Shown: positions 23,387 through 32,075 of the stretch, one piece after another
Layout of the letters: each line of letters begins with the position of its first letter
Position numbering within the stretch: position 1 is the stretch's first letter
Source: a virus
Strand: one strand, 5' to 3'
Length of the DNA stretch: 40,178 bases
Virus record (IMG/VR): IMGVR_UViG_3300028394_000008
Span: 1 to 40,178 of that record
The notes under the pieces: model-generated
Databases searched by the model: none
The model's input: only the letters and a program-made list of their open reading frames with translations
What the model was told of the DNA's origin: nothing
Translations under genes and position numbers: made by a program

Positions 23387-23926
23387 TGTGTGCTTTCCTA
23401 TTGGTTGAACAAGTAGGGGCAAAAATGCTGCCCTTACACATATATAGCATAATAGAATCGTGCCAGAGTCTGTAAGTCCTTGATTTATAAGACTGCTCCA
23501 AAACCCTAATGGTTATCCATACAGTACAGGCACTTGATATAAGTCAATCAAGTAGATTTAGTACTGCAGCCGATTAGAGCCATTATTTCTGCGCCATGTA
23601 GGGTGGGTACGAAAAGAAAAACAAAGAGAACCTAGGGCCATTGTGTGCTTCTGTTGTAGGGGAACACAGAGGAGAGACACACGGCTGCACTCATGTTTCC
23701 AGCGTCTGACTAGTGCGGGTTAACCCTACCCAAACCCCAAAAGTGATCGGGCCCCCATCCTCTCCCATTTCCATACCCCCCTCCCACTACGCAGAACCCC
23801 CCCCCAACGCTATGGCTAGGATAGAGGGGGTAGCCCTGCTAGGGTGAGCTAATAGGGGGGGCCGGTCACCCATCCCCAAAATTTTCACAGAACTTTTTCC
23901 CCAACTACTAGTGCAATAGCCGTTTC
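23387..23926. other. Non-coding regulatory/packaging candidate region
   Basis: About 540 bases without a credible gene. It holds a palindrome GGGTTAACCC (23717-23726), a nine-C run (23797-23805), a seven-G run (23855-23861) that could pair with it, CCCTGCTAGGG near 23834, and a repeated leader word CCATTGTGTGCTT (23383-23395 and 23638-23650). A possible - strand promoter is CTTACA (complement of 23471-23476), 16 bases, TATTAT (complement of 23449-23454). It sits directly ahead of the packaging and head genes. Confidence 0.5.
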
Positions 23927-23935
23927 TGGTATAAA
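23927..23935 (+). promoter_or_regulatory. Extended -10 promoter of the late block
   Basis: TGGTATAAA reads as TG-N-TATAAA, an extended -10 box, 33 bases before the ATG at 23968 and followed by an AGGAG ribosome site. No good -35 box is visible, as is common with extended -10 promoters. It is placed at the first gene of the long + strand late block. Confidence 0.55.
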
Positions 23936-23967
23936 ATTTTTCACATAGAACTTTTATAGGAGTTGCA

Positions 23968-24474
23968 ATGGAATGGAAGCTGGCTCACCCTATGTACGAT
24001 GTAGCAGACATTGTCTGGATGTCGGATACCTTCTTCGGAACTGAGGCTGATGGAATCCTGAAGCGTGACAAGGCGGTCTTTACCAAGAACGTCACCATTG
24101 CTGCTACTGTCCAACTGTTTGACAAGAACAGGGAATTTATAGCAGTCTGTCGAACGCCCGATGAACGCCTGTTGGGGTTCTGTTGGTATGACCGAGGTGG
24201 GTATACTACCTACGCTAGTGAGGAAATCTCCAACGCTAAGTTCCACCATGTTGATTTAACCCTACCGGCAAAGACCAGGGTGAAGCTGGTTCACCAGATG
24301 ATTGACCAGCATATACTGTGGGCAAATGTATGTGGGATACCGGTTATCTGTTCAACCAGTATTCGTAGTGAACACGATGGGTTTATGAAGATACATAAAA
24401 AGCGTGGGTTTACTGTTAACGGATCATATGCTTGGTTGCGTACTGAAGAGGGTATGAAATGTTTGATGAAATAA
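23968..24474 (+). CDS. GNAT-like N-acetyltransferase-fold protein
   Basis: A 168-aa protein with AGGAGTTGCA ahead of the ATG. 'FIAVCRTPDERLLGFCWYDR' (central strands), 'QMIDQHILWANVCGIPVICS' and 'GFMKIHKKRGFTVNGSYAWL' follow the order of a GNAT fold, the last resembling the usual C-terminal 'F.k..GF' motif. The substrate is unknown. First gene of the late block; it overlaps the next gene by 16 bases. Confidence 0.55.
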   Translation: MEWKLAHPMYDVADIVWMSDTFFGTEADGILKRDKAVFTKNVTIAATVQLFDKNREFIAVCRTPDERLLGFCWYDRGGYTTYASEEISNAKFHHVDLTLPAKTRVKLVHQMIDQHILWANVCGIPVICSTSIRSEHDGFMKIHKKRGFTVNGSYAWLRTEEGMKCLMK

Positions 24475-24911
24475 GACCTGAAGGTTCTGTAGTTTCTTCT
24501 GAAAAGAAATTGGCTGCTTCCAAGGCTAGGTATGCCCAAAAGAAAGCCATGAAGATAGCTACTGGCGAAGTAATACCAGAAATTAAAACTGCTATTGCTG
24601 GCCCTGGCAGAACTAAATCTATTGTTAACCGGGTTACTGAATATGGCGCTTTGTTTAATAAACTAAACGAAGAACGGATCGCCAAAGGACTATCGCCCCT
24701 GAAGACGGCTATGGAAGTCTTGATTGACGCTATGCAGTCCGATGAGATAGACATCAAGGATAAGGCTAGAATTGCTGATAAACTGGCCCCGTTTGAATCT
24801 AGCCGTGCGCCTATCATTTCGATAGAGCATGTACAGAACATCAGTAAGGATGAGGAAGTATCCGCTGATGAGGCATTGGATGATTTCCTAACAGCTATCC
24901 GTAAAGTATGA
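24459..24911 (+). CDS. Possible terminase small subunit
   Basis: A 150-aa helical protein. A basic N-terminal part ('EKKLAASKARYAQKKAMK') is followed by 'SPLKTAMEVLIDAMQSDEID', 'KDKARIADKLAPFESSRAPI' and an acidic end. This 'residues in a helix repeat, then K-[LY]-x-P-[FY]' layout matches phage small terminases. It is upstream of terL, though seven small genes lie between. Alternatively an unrelated regulatory protein. Confidence 0.45.
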   Translation: MFDEIRPEGSVVSSEKKLAASKARYAQKKAMKIATGEVIPEIKTAIAGPGRTKSIVNRVTEYGALFNKLNEERIAKGLSPLKTAMEVLIDAMQSDEIDIKDKARIADKLAPFESSRAPIISIEHVQNISKDEEVSADEALDDFLTAIRKV

Positions 24912-25171
24912 ATAAAGCTATCGCTCATAAAACCACCGGTAAGGGTAAGACGTACAACCCTACCGACAAAGGCGCTGGAATGACCGCCAAGGGCCGTGCG
25001 GCATACAATGCTAAGAACGGCAGTAACCTAAAGCCGCCTGCACCTAATCCAAAGACCAAGAAAGACGCTGGAAGAAAAGCATCTTTCTGTGCGCGAATGG
25101 AGGGAGTTGTGAAACACGCCAAAGGCCCAGCAGAACGCGCCAAGGCATCTTTGAAGAACTGGAAGTGCTAA
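24908..25171 (+). CDS. Basic protein of the DUF6321-like type
   Basis: An 87-aa Lys/Gly/Ala/Asn-rich protein. 'KGKTYNPTDKGAGMTAKGRA', 'PPAPNPKTKKDAGRKASFCA' and the ending 'AERAKASLKNWKC' match a small basic protein widespread in aquatic phages (DUF6321 from memory). Probably binds nucleic acid and may be a head component. Coupled to both neighbours by overlaps of four and one bases. Confidence 0.65.
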   Translation: MNKAIAHKTTGKGKTYNPTDKGAGMTAKGRAAYNAKNGSNLKPPAPNPKTKKDAGRKASFCARMEGVVKHAKGPAERAKASLKNWKC

Positions 25172-25329
25172 TGAAACCTGGACTTTATGCCAACATCCAT
25201 AAAAAGCAGGAGCGGATTAAACGCGAGAAAGCTGAAGGCAAGACCGTAGAGAAGATGCGAAAGCCTGGCTCTAAAGGCGCGCCTACTGCCAAGGCTTTTA
25301 AAGAATCTGCCAAGACAGCCAAAAAGTGA
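25171..25329 (+). CDS. 52-aa Lys-rich micro-protein
   Basis: ATG in TAATG at 25171, TGA at 25327. Highly basic: 'IHKKQERIKREKAEGKTVEK', 'RKPGSKGAPTAKAFKE'. One of a run of tiny basic proteins. Coupling supports translation; function unknown, likely DNA- or capsid-binding. Confidence 0.68.
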   Translation: MKPGLYANIHKKQERIKREKAEGKTVEKMRKPGSKGAPTAKAFKESAKTAKK

Positions 25330-25352
25330 TTAGAATTAAATAAGGAAACTAT

Positions 25353-25505
25353 ATGCCATTGAAAAAAGGTACGTCACCTAAAACGATGTCTAAAAACATC
25401 AAGACGGAAATGAAGGCTGGCAAGCCACAGGATCAAGCTGTAGCTATTGCCTATTCCATGAAACGTGAATCTGAAGAAAAACGCAACCCGAAAGGCAAGA
25501 AATGA
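25353..25505 (+). CDS. 50-aa conserved phage micro-protein
   Basis: ATG at 25353 with AAGGAAACTAT ahead, TGA at 25503 overlapping the next ATG. 'SPKTMSKNIKTEMKAGKPQ' followed by 'QAVAIAYS' is a short motif repeatedly found in small proteins of aquatic phages and some bacteria. Function unknown. Confidence 0.75.
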   Translation: MPLKKGTSPKTMSKNIKTEMKAGKPQDQAVAIAYSMKRESEEKRNPKGKK

Positions 25506-25792
25506 ATACCAACTTCCTGTACGCCCAAGCGCCTAACCGCACCGGCAATGTAGATAAGCACCCTGCTAGCCATGTAGGTGGCGTTACCCGTGTGACCGGG
25601 CCCAAGCACGGGACTGCTACCCCTAAAGGTAACCAAGGCGCTCCCGCTTGCTCCACTCCTGCAAACAATAAGAATGCTGGCGTTACTGCGGGCCGTAAAC
25701 AAAAGGTGATGGTCAGCACCCACGCTGACTACTGTGGAACCATCAAGAACGATGGTTACATGGATAAGTCTGTTAAAAACTACTTGGGGTAA
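25502..25792 (+). CDS. Hypothetical 96-aa Gly/Thr/Asn/Lys-rich protein
   Basis: Coupled to the previous gene (ATGA). 'YAQAPNRTGNVDKHPASHVG' leads into 'TPKGNQGAPACSTPANNK'; the protein is probably unfolded, with three cysteines in the C-terminal half. Part of the small-protein run; no family recognised. Confidence 0.6.
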   Translation: MNTNFLYAQAPNRTGNVDKHPASHVGGVTRVTGPKHGTATPKGNQGAPACSTPANNKNAGVTAGRKQKVMVSTHADYCGTIKNDGYMDKSVKNYLG

Positions 25793-25795
25793 TCT

Positions 25796-26029
25796 ATGTC
25801 TGGATACGGAACTATCATCTCTGGCGGTGCGCGTATGACCAAGGGTCTTACCAAAGGCATTAACGCCAAACTGGGCGGCTTTGCTGAAAGCCACAAGATG
25901 TCAGCTATCTTGGCTACATCGGTCCGCGACACCTTTAACCAAAACCCATTGTCTGACCAACATTTGAATGACATCAATGTGAAGGCAGCTAAGAAGTTCA
26001 CCACCCCGAAACTACCCGCAAAAATTTGA
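25796..26029 (+). CDS. Hypothetical 77-aa protein
   Basis: Starts 'MSGYGTIISGGARMTKGLTK' with GGGGTAATCT before the ATG. The C-terminal half is helical, ending 'KAAKKFTTPKLPAKI'. Basic like its neighbours. No family recognised. Confidence 0.6.
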   Translation: MSGYGTIISGGARMTKGLTKGINAKLGGFAESHKMSAILATSVRDTFNQNPLSDQHLNDINVKAAKKFTTPKLPAKI

Positions 26030-26039
26030 AAGGTATAGC

Positions 26040-26678
26040 ATGGCATATGACATTGAGGCATTAAAAGCAGACCTGCCTACTGCAAAAGACCTAGCGCAAT
26101 TTGTTTACGACAAAACTCAAATTTCGCTAGACCTAATTGGTAAGCCAAAAGATGACCAATACCAAGTAGCCAAAAACGCGCTGGAAGGGAAGAAGATTCC
26201 GTCTGATTACATGACGGATCTAAATCCCTACTTGGACAAAAAGGAATTGATTCCTGAAGATGCAATCAAGCAGCTACCTCCACGGTCTGCTGATCTACCG
26301 CCTGAAGACGCAAGGGTTCACTTCTTTGGTGCTACCAACATGCCCCACCCGACTGACCCACAGTCAGATCGCAAGGTGCAGATTAACTTCCGCAAGTACG
26401 ACAATGGCGTAATTACTTTCCAGGTAATGGGTCCATTGGAAAAGACTGCTGTTGGTAAACGCATCAATAAGTTTGGTCAAGAGCAACCTGAAAAATATAC
26501 TTGGCTTGATCCCCGTACCCCAGAAACAATGCTGCGCCGTGCTGATGGCACATACACAGAAAAAGGCCGTGGCCTGTATGCGTATTGCAGCGGTGAAAAG
26601 GGTGGCGGTATCTGGCCTTTGGTTGACCGTGACCTTACAAACTTCACACAGAAAAATGTGACTGATCCTTGGGCATGA
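26040..26678 (+). CDS. Hypothetical 212-aa head-region protein
   Basis: A soluble alpha/beta protein with AAAGGTATAGC upstream. Stretches such as 'HFFGATNMPHPTDPQSDRKV' and 'YDNGVITFQVMGPLEKTAVG' suggest a beta-rich virion-associated domain. Lies between the basic micro-proteins and terL. No family recognised. Confidence 0.55.
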   Translation: MAYDIEALKADLPTAKDLAQFVYDKTQISLDLIGKPKDDQYQVAKNALEGKKIPSDYMTDLNPYLDKKELIPEDAIKQLPPRSADLPPEDARVHFFGATNMPHPTDPQSDRKVQINFRKYDNGVITFQVMGPLEKTAVGKRINKFGQEQPEKYTWLDPRTPETMLRRADGTYTEKGRGLYAYCSGEKGGGIWPLVDRDLTNFTQKNVTDPWA

Positions 26679-26866
26679 TAGAAGAGCCTACAAACCTCTT
26701 CCGTCAAAAGCTACCGGCTCAATCCGAGGTTTGTGCGCGTAAGGCTCTTGAGTGGCTTCAGAAAGATTTGCAGCATGAGCATTCTTTAAGCCCTCAAGAT
26801 GTCTACTATCTAGCGTCCGCTGCCCAAATTCTTTTGGACATCCGCGACTTGTATGGCAAAAAGTGA
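26675..26866 (+). CDS. Hypothetical 63-aa protein before terL
   Basis: ATG at 26675 overlaps the previous stop (ATGA). Helical: 'EVCARKALEWLQKDLQHEHS', 'DVYYLASAAQILLDIRDL'. It overlaps terL by 14 bases. It could itself be a small terminase partner by position, but its size is short for one. Confidence 0.6.
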   Translation: MIEEPTNLFRQKLPAQSEVCARKALEWLQKDLQHEHSLSPQDVYYLASAAQILLDIRDLYGKK

Positions 26867-28445
26867 AGCCAGTGATTACATCCTTCCTATCTACAAGGAT
26901 CGGGCGCTCAAGCATCTAATTAAGCTGGTGGGAGGTAAGAGTGCTATTAAGCACCTAGCCCCTGAACAACTGCAAAAGATGCGAACCGCCAGGGATGTGG
27001 TTGCCAAAGACATGCAGTTCAATGCTTTGAAATGGTTCAGGCCGTTCAAGTATCAGGAAGAATTCTTTGCCACAGGCGCAACCCATGCCCGTAGGGGAAT
27101 GATTGCAGCCAACCGTGCCGGTAAGACCATTGCGTCTACCTATGAGACTGCCTACCACCTGACCGGCAGGTATCCAAAAAACTGGAAAGGCATGAAATGG
27201 GACAAGCCCATCATTGCTATGGCATCCGGTGAATCATGGGAGCAGGTATCCAAGACCCTGCAAAACAAACTGCTTGGGTGTGATGACATCAAGCAATCGT
27301 ACAAATTAGGAACAGGCTCTATTCCACGGGAATGCATTGATGAAAAATCCATGCGTACCGATGGAGCCAATGTTCTGGCAATTGAAGTGTGGCATGAATC
27401 TGGTGGTAAATCAAAACTCTATTTCTCCAACTACACGCAACAAGTGCGTCACCTGCAAGGTTTTGAACTTGACTTGGTTGTCTTGGACGAACAGCCTCCC
27501 GATGAAACATTCTCCGAACTGGTTGTCCGTACAGCCCAACGCAATGGACAAGTATTGTGTTCGTTTACGCCTCTCAAAGGTATGTCAGGTCTAGTACGAA
27601 AGTTCTGGGACAAAATTGACGGGTACACCCATGTGCGTGTTACTTGGGATGACGTACCATTTAAGAATGAATGGGATGAAGAGTTTTTCTCCCAAAAAGA
27701 ACGGGATCAGTTAAGCCGAGACTTTATGCCGTGGGAACGGGAATGCCGTATGAAGGGTATTCCTTTGGTAGGCAAAGGCGTGGTATTCCCATTGCTGAAC
27801 TGGCCTACATACAAATCTACCGACATTGATCTGAAAAACGATCCTGCTTTGGAGCGGTTGATTTCTTTTGACTTGGGCATTAAGAATGACCCAACGGTCA
27901 TCAGCTTTTTCTTCAGAAACCCCGTAGAAGAAACGATTTATCTAAATAAACAGATAAAAATTGCTAAAGGGGAGACCCCAGATGAATATGTTCACTTTCT
28001 GATGGACAGGGAATCAAAAAACGTGCCTATTGCTTTGCCCCATGATGCGGCTCAGGCTGGGCGGTATACTTTGACCGAACAATCTGTCCGCGAAGTGTTT
28101 GAGGACAGCTATGGGCTAAACTGCATCCCAGGCGCTATATTGAACCCCGTAAATGACCAAGGCAAGGTTACAAACCACAAGTCTTACGGAATCAATATAA
28201 TGCGGATGGGAATGGAGCGCGGGACGTTTATGATAAACGAATCCTGCACCGACTTTTTGGATGAGGCACGAAACTATGCTATTGACGATGCTGGACGCTT
28301 TTCTGATCCTGATGATCACATTGACTCTGCGCGGATTGGTATTTTGGCGTTAATCCAAGGTCATGGTGAATCAATGGTAAGCCGAGCCAATACATTCCAA
28401 TTCCGCAGACCATCCACGGTTGAAGGCAAGGTTCAAAGGATTTAA
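26853..28445 (+). CDS. terL: Terminase large subunit
   Basis: A 530-aa protein. ATPase part: Walker A 'AANRAGKT' (85-92), Walker B 'LDLVVLDE' (206-213), 'CSFTPLKG' coupling region (about 236-243). Nuclease part: 'ISFDLGIKNDPTVI' (Asp340), 'LPHDAAQ' (His397-Asp398), 'DPDDHIDSARIG' (Asp487-491). All motifs of a packaging motor with RNase-H-like nuclease are present. It threads DNA into the prohead and cuts it. The portal follows after one base. Confidence 0.95.
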   Translation: MAKSEASDYILPIYKDRALKHLIKLVGGKSAIKHLAPEQLQKMRTARDVVAKDMQFNALKWFRPFKYQEEFFATGATHARRGMIAANRAGKTIASTYETAYHLTGRYPKNWKGMKWDKPIIAMASGESWEQVSKTLQNKLLGCDDIKQSYKLGTGSIPRECIDEKSMRTDGANVLAIEVWHESGGKSKLYFSNYTQQVRHLQGFELDLVVLDEQPPDETFSELVVRTAQRNGQVLCSFTPLKGMSGLVRKFWDKIDGYTHVRVTWDDVPFKNEWDEEFFSQKERDQLSRDFMPWERECRMKGIPLVGKGVVFPLLNWPTYKSTDIDLKNDPALERLISFDLGIKNDPTVISFFFRNPVEETIYLNKQIKIAKGETPDEYVHFLMDRESKNVPIALPHDAAQAGRYTLTEQSVREVFEDSYGLNCIPGAILNPVNDQGKVTNHKSYGINIMRMGMERGTFMINESCTDFLDEARNYAIDDAGRFSDPDDHIDSARIGILALIQGHGESMVSRANTFQFRRPSTVEGKVQRI

Positions 28446-28446
28446 C

Positions 28447-30606
28447 ATGCTTGATAAACAAAACATCATCGTAGAGTACATCGAGGCTCCCTCTGGTAAT
28501 AAAGGCATTGTTTTTCAGGTAGCCCATGAGGTCTATCTAAAAATGGTGGACTATCTACGGTTAACTCAAGCAAAAAATACTTTTAACCGCCTTTCTGATT
28601 ACCACTATTTAAATATTGCGGTTAGTAATTCCACAGAGCCAATCCGTGGTATTGATTACATCCATCCTGTAGTCAACCCAGGCGTAGATTACGCAACGGC
28701 AATCATCACTAAGTGCTTGATGCCAAACGGAAAAGTTAATTTTGAGTTTGAGCGTTTTAGTGAATTGGATAGCGAGCAAGCCGTCCAAGCTACTGAAATG
28801 GTCAAGTACATGATTAACAGTAAGAACGATTCTTACCAAATCATTCGGGATTGGGCGCAAGACTCCCTGCTACATAAAAACGGTATTGTGATGGTGTCAC
28901 CTGTACGGGAACCTATTACTCAATACAAAGACGTTGAAGGAACAAGAGACCAATTGCGCGTGTTTGAGACTATGGCGGCAGACAAAGGTCTTACTGTTAA
29001 ACGTCAGAACATGCGAAAGATTGATGTGGATCTTGCTGCTGCCGCCCAAGAAACAATGGGTGGAGACCAGCAAGATAATCCAATGGAAAGCATTAGCGAC
29101 TCGCTAAATTCCCACACCATTTACCGCGCTCAATACAAGATGACGGGCTTTTCTACATCCGTCCGTATTAAACACGTTGCACAACATTACTTTGTCTGCA
29201 ACCCTACTATCTCCAACATTCAAGACCAAGACTTTTTGGGCTTTTATGATCCAATGACTATCCATGAGTGCAAAGCTCAATTCCCGTATGTGGACATTGA
29301 GAAACTTGCAGATCATGCGGCCTACGGCCCTGCTGGAGCGTACCAAGCTGGTGCATTGGAGAATGACCTAGCCCTACATGCCCGTGACTCTACTCCCGTC
29401 CCTGGACAAGGCGTAATTGCCTCCGCAGGTGCAGATCGGTACAGCCGAGTCATTATGCTGACTACCGCATGGCTGCGTAAAGATGTGGATGGTGACGGCG
29501 AAGAAGAAATCGTAGAGGTTTGCTTTTCGGGTTCTTATGTGCTGTATGTCAAGGAAGTGGACTTTATTCCTTTGGCAAGCATGTGTCCTAAACCGATTAC
29601 CGGCAACTTCTTTGGTTACTCCCTTGCAGAGCGTCTGGTTCCTATGCAGGAATACGCTACCGCAATTGCCCGTGCAGAGATGGCGTTTGCCATGCAAGCA
29701 TCTACCCCAAGGATTGGTGTCAACCCTGAATTTATTGATGCAGAAGAAATCCAACGTGGCGTGTCTGCCATGTTTATTCTAGATCGCAAATTTGACTCCA
29801 ACAAGCACGTTTTTGAATTCCAGCCCATGCAGGGTAACCTTGCCTACGTTCAATCGTCTATGCAACGATTTGAAGCCGACAAAATGGCAATGATTGGTAT
29901 GACTAGTCCAAGTGATGTCATGAATCCTGAAGTAATGAAGGATGGCAACAGCGGGTTCAAGTTGCAACTGGCTATGGGTCCAAACCAACTTATCCAAGAT
30001 GAGATGGTTAAAAACTGTGCAATTGGTCTGCGGGATGTGATTTACATTGTCTGGAAAACCTTGATTCAGTATTCGGACGATTACAACATCCAGCAACTGG
30101 CCAATGTATGCGCCCAGGGCAAGCCATTCATGGATGCCAAGTCTATGGACAACTATGAGTTTATTGACCGCAAACTAATCAACATTGATTTGGCTTTGGG
30201 TTTCATGTCTGATGAAAACCGCCTTACCCGTCAACAATTGATTGGTCAGGCTCAACAGGCATTTGCTCAATCGGTAATGCAACTTGACCCAAGTGTTCCT
30301 GAGTTGTTTGCCAAAGTCCGTAGACCATATGAAGATACTTTGCGCGTACTAGGTGTAAAAGATGTAGACGCTTATCTGCCAACCTTGGAAGAAGCAGCTA
30401 AGATGTTCCAAGCTAAGTCGCAACAGCCGCCTAGCCCTGAGCATGAAGAAATTTCTTCTCGCACCGCTTTGAATAAAGCCAAAACAGATGAAACTGTAGC
30501 TAAAACTTTGTTTACGCAGAAAAAAGCGGAAGACGTTGATACTGATAACATGTTTGAAGCCTTGGCTGCAAAAAGAGGTAAACTTAGTGCGGTAGAAATT
30601 GATTAA
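28447..30606 (+). CDS. Portal protein (P22-like)
   Basis: A 719-aa protein. The start at 28447 has AAAGGA ahead; an in-frame TTG at 28420 overlaps terL. The size and the stretch 'VIMLTTAWLRKDVDGDGEEE' (Asp-Gly-Asp-Gly pattern), 'FIPLASMCPKPITGNFFGYS' and 'SLAERLVPMQEYATAIARAE' match P22-like podovirus portals. The C-terminal 100 residues are helical ('AFAQSVMQLDPS' onward), the likely barrel. It forms the ring through which DNA enters and leaves. Adjacent to terL and the scaffold gene. Confidence 0.92.
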   Translation: MLDKQNIIVEYIEAPSGNKGIVFQVAHEVYLKMVDYLRLTQAKNTFNRLSDYHYLNIAVSNSTEPIRGIDYIHPVVNPGVDYATAIITKCLMPNGKVNFEFERFSELDSEQAVQATEMVKYMINSKNDSYQIIRDWAQDSLLHKNGIVMVSPVREPITQYKDVEGTRDQLRVFETMAADKGLTVKRQNMRKIDVDLAAAAQETMGGDQQDNPMESISDSLNSHTIYRAQYKMTGFSTSVRIKHVAQHYFVCNPTISNIQDQDFLGFYDPMTIHECKAQFPYVDIEKLADHAAYGPAGAYQAGALENDLALHARDSTPVPGQGVIASAGADRYSRVIMLTTAWLRKDVDGDGEEEIVEVCFSGSYVLYVKEVDFIPLASMCPKPITGNFFGYSLAERLVPMQEYATAIARAEMAFAMQASTPRIGVNPEFIDAEEIQRGVSAMFILDRKFDSNKHVFEFQPMQGNLAYVQSSMQRFEADKMAMIGMTSPSDVMNPEVMKDGNSGFKLQLAMGPNQLIQDEMVKNCAIGLRDVIYIVWKTLIQYSDDYNIQQLANVCAQGKPFMDAKSMDNYEFIDRKLINIDLALGFMSDENRLTRQQLIGQAQQAFAQSVMQLDPSVPELFAKVRRPYEDTLRVLGVKDVDAYLPTLEEAAKMFQAKSQQPPSPEHEEISSRTALNKAKTDETVAKTLFTQKKAEDVDTDNMFEALAAKRGKLSAVEID

Positions 30607-30614
30607 GGATTGCA

Positions 30615-30932
30615 ATGAAAAGCTTGGTATTGAATATTCGGAATTTTTTTAACCGTAGAACACGGGTTGAGGATAGTAAGAAGGAGGCCAATGTAAATCG
30701 GAGAACTCTAGTTATTGAAAATGGGGAATCAGCTTCCCGCCTCATGCGTAATGAGGACTTTGCACTGCTGTTTAACCTATATAGGTTTTACTTACTGGAG
30801 CGGCTAGAAGACTGCCGAACTGATCCAGAGCGTATTGATAATGCACATGCCGTTGCTGGAGTCCGAGATTTCATTGGCTTCGTTGAGAAGACTGAATATC
30901 TTGGGAAAGTGGCAATTAAAACTAACACTTAA
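30615..30932 (+). CDS. Hypothetical 105-aa protein between portal and scaffold
   Basis: A soluble, charged helical protein beginning 'MKSLVLNIRNFFNRRTRVED', with AAGGATTGCA ahead. Contains 'LLFNLYRFYLLERLEDC'. No family recognised; the position suggests a minor head component. Confidence 0.6.
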   Translation: MKSLVLNIRNFFNRRTRVEDSKKEANVNRRTLVIENGESASRLMRNEDFALLFNLYRFYLLERLEDCRTDPERIDNAHAVAGVRDFIGFVEKTEYLGKVAIKTNT

Positions 30933-30949
30933 CCAAAAGAGAGTAAACT

Positions 30950-32062
30950 ATGTCAGACGTAATCACTAATGTGACCGCCCCTGAGCAAACTGGTAGCGCG
31001 AATCCCGCCGATGCTATCGCTGCAATGATTGCCGCTAACAAGCGTAACAGTCCGCAGCCTGATAACAGTTCGCCACCACCAGCGGGACAAGAAACGAAAG
31101 TTTCCCCCGAGGCGGCTCCTGATGAGGTAGCCGAACCTGAAGATAGTAATGCGAGTGAGTCAGATGCCGTAGATTCGGAAAATGACGCAGAGTCCCCCGA
31201 TGGGGTAAACGAAGCAGTCAATTTCCTTGAGTTTGCGAAAGAGAATCCGAGTTTGATGCTGCGTATTCCCAATAAAGACGCCGAAGGTGGATTTGTTGAA
31301 CTAACAGCAGAAAGAGCGGCTTCAATTCTGGGTCAAGGCAGTGCTATCCATGAGAATGCTCGCAAGCTTAAAGCTGACCGAGCCGAGTTTGAAGAGTTTG
31401 AATCGAAACGTAGAAATGAAATTGATGGACTGCAAATAGGGCTTGAGTTAACTATTGTTCCTCAACTGCAAACAGCAGCAGACGAACTGGTAACCCTCCA
31501 GCAATATAACCAGCAATGGGAGCAAATCCATCAAAGTGCTACTGATCCTGCTGAACGTAGTCGCGCTGAAGCTGCAATACGCCAAAACGCACAACTGATT
31601 CAGGAAAAGTCGCAATTCATCCAAACGAATCGGCCTAATGTTGAACGCTTTTATGAGCATCGGAAAGCCCGTGTCCAAGAAACCTTGGAGCAAGCACGAC
31701 AATCCTTTACTGATAAAGAGTTAAGCAATAAGGCGTTGTTTACTGAACTTAGAGATAAGATTAGTAAAGAATGGAAGGCGGCAAGTCAGTCGTTTGTCCC
31801 TGGTGTACCAAACATTGATTTGGTATCTAGTGATGAATACCTGTTGGGACTGTTGCGGGATGGTATGAAGTTCCGTGAAGGCCCAAAGATTAAAAACGCT
31901 GGTGGTTCATTGGCAGCAGCCAATAGGCCAGTAGCAAAATCTAAAACCGCGCCCGAGAATGAGATGGAAAAGCTTCAGACTAAGGCAAAGACAGGCGATA
32001 AGGGTGCAGCTCGTGACCTTTTGGCAACCATGCTAGCCGCAAACAAACAGCGGCGGCGTTAA
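30950..32062 (+). CDS. Scaffolding protein
   Basis: A 370-aa protein with an acidic, Pro/Ser-rich disordered N-terminal third (residues 1-90), then charged, Gln-rich coiled-coil helices ('QIGLELTIVPQLQTAADELV'; 'QWEQIHQSATDPAERSRA'), and a short basic C-terminus ('LLATMLAANKQRRR'). This is the classical form of capsid scaffolds. It lies directly upstream of the major capsid gene with a 13-base gap. Confidence 0.82.
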   Translation: MSDVITNVTAPEQTGSANPADAIAAMIAANKRNSPQPDNSSPPPAGQETKVSPEAAPDEVAEPEDSNASESDAVDSENDAESPDGVNEAVNFLEFAKENPSLMLRIPNKDAEGGFVELTAERAASILGQGSAIHENARKLKADRAEFEEFESKRRNEIDGLQIGLELTIVPQLQTAADELVTLQQYNQQWEQIHQSATDPAERSRAEAAIRQNAQLIQEKSQFIQTNRPNVERFYEHRKARVQETLEQARQSFTDKELSNKALFTELRDKISKEWKAASQSFVPGVPNIDLVSSDEYLLGLLRDGMKFREGPKIKNAGGSLAAANRPVAKSKTAPENEMEKLQTKAKTGDKGAARDLLATMLAANKQRRR

Positions 32063-32075
32063 TTAGGAGTTTTTT

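Noticed and set aside
23560-23640. 27-codon - strand ORF after the second CCATTGTGTGCTT copy
   Set aside because: Too short, with no coupling to a neighbour; kept only as a repeat observation.
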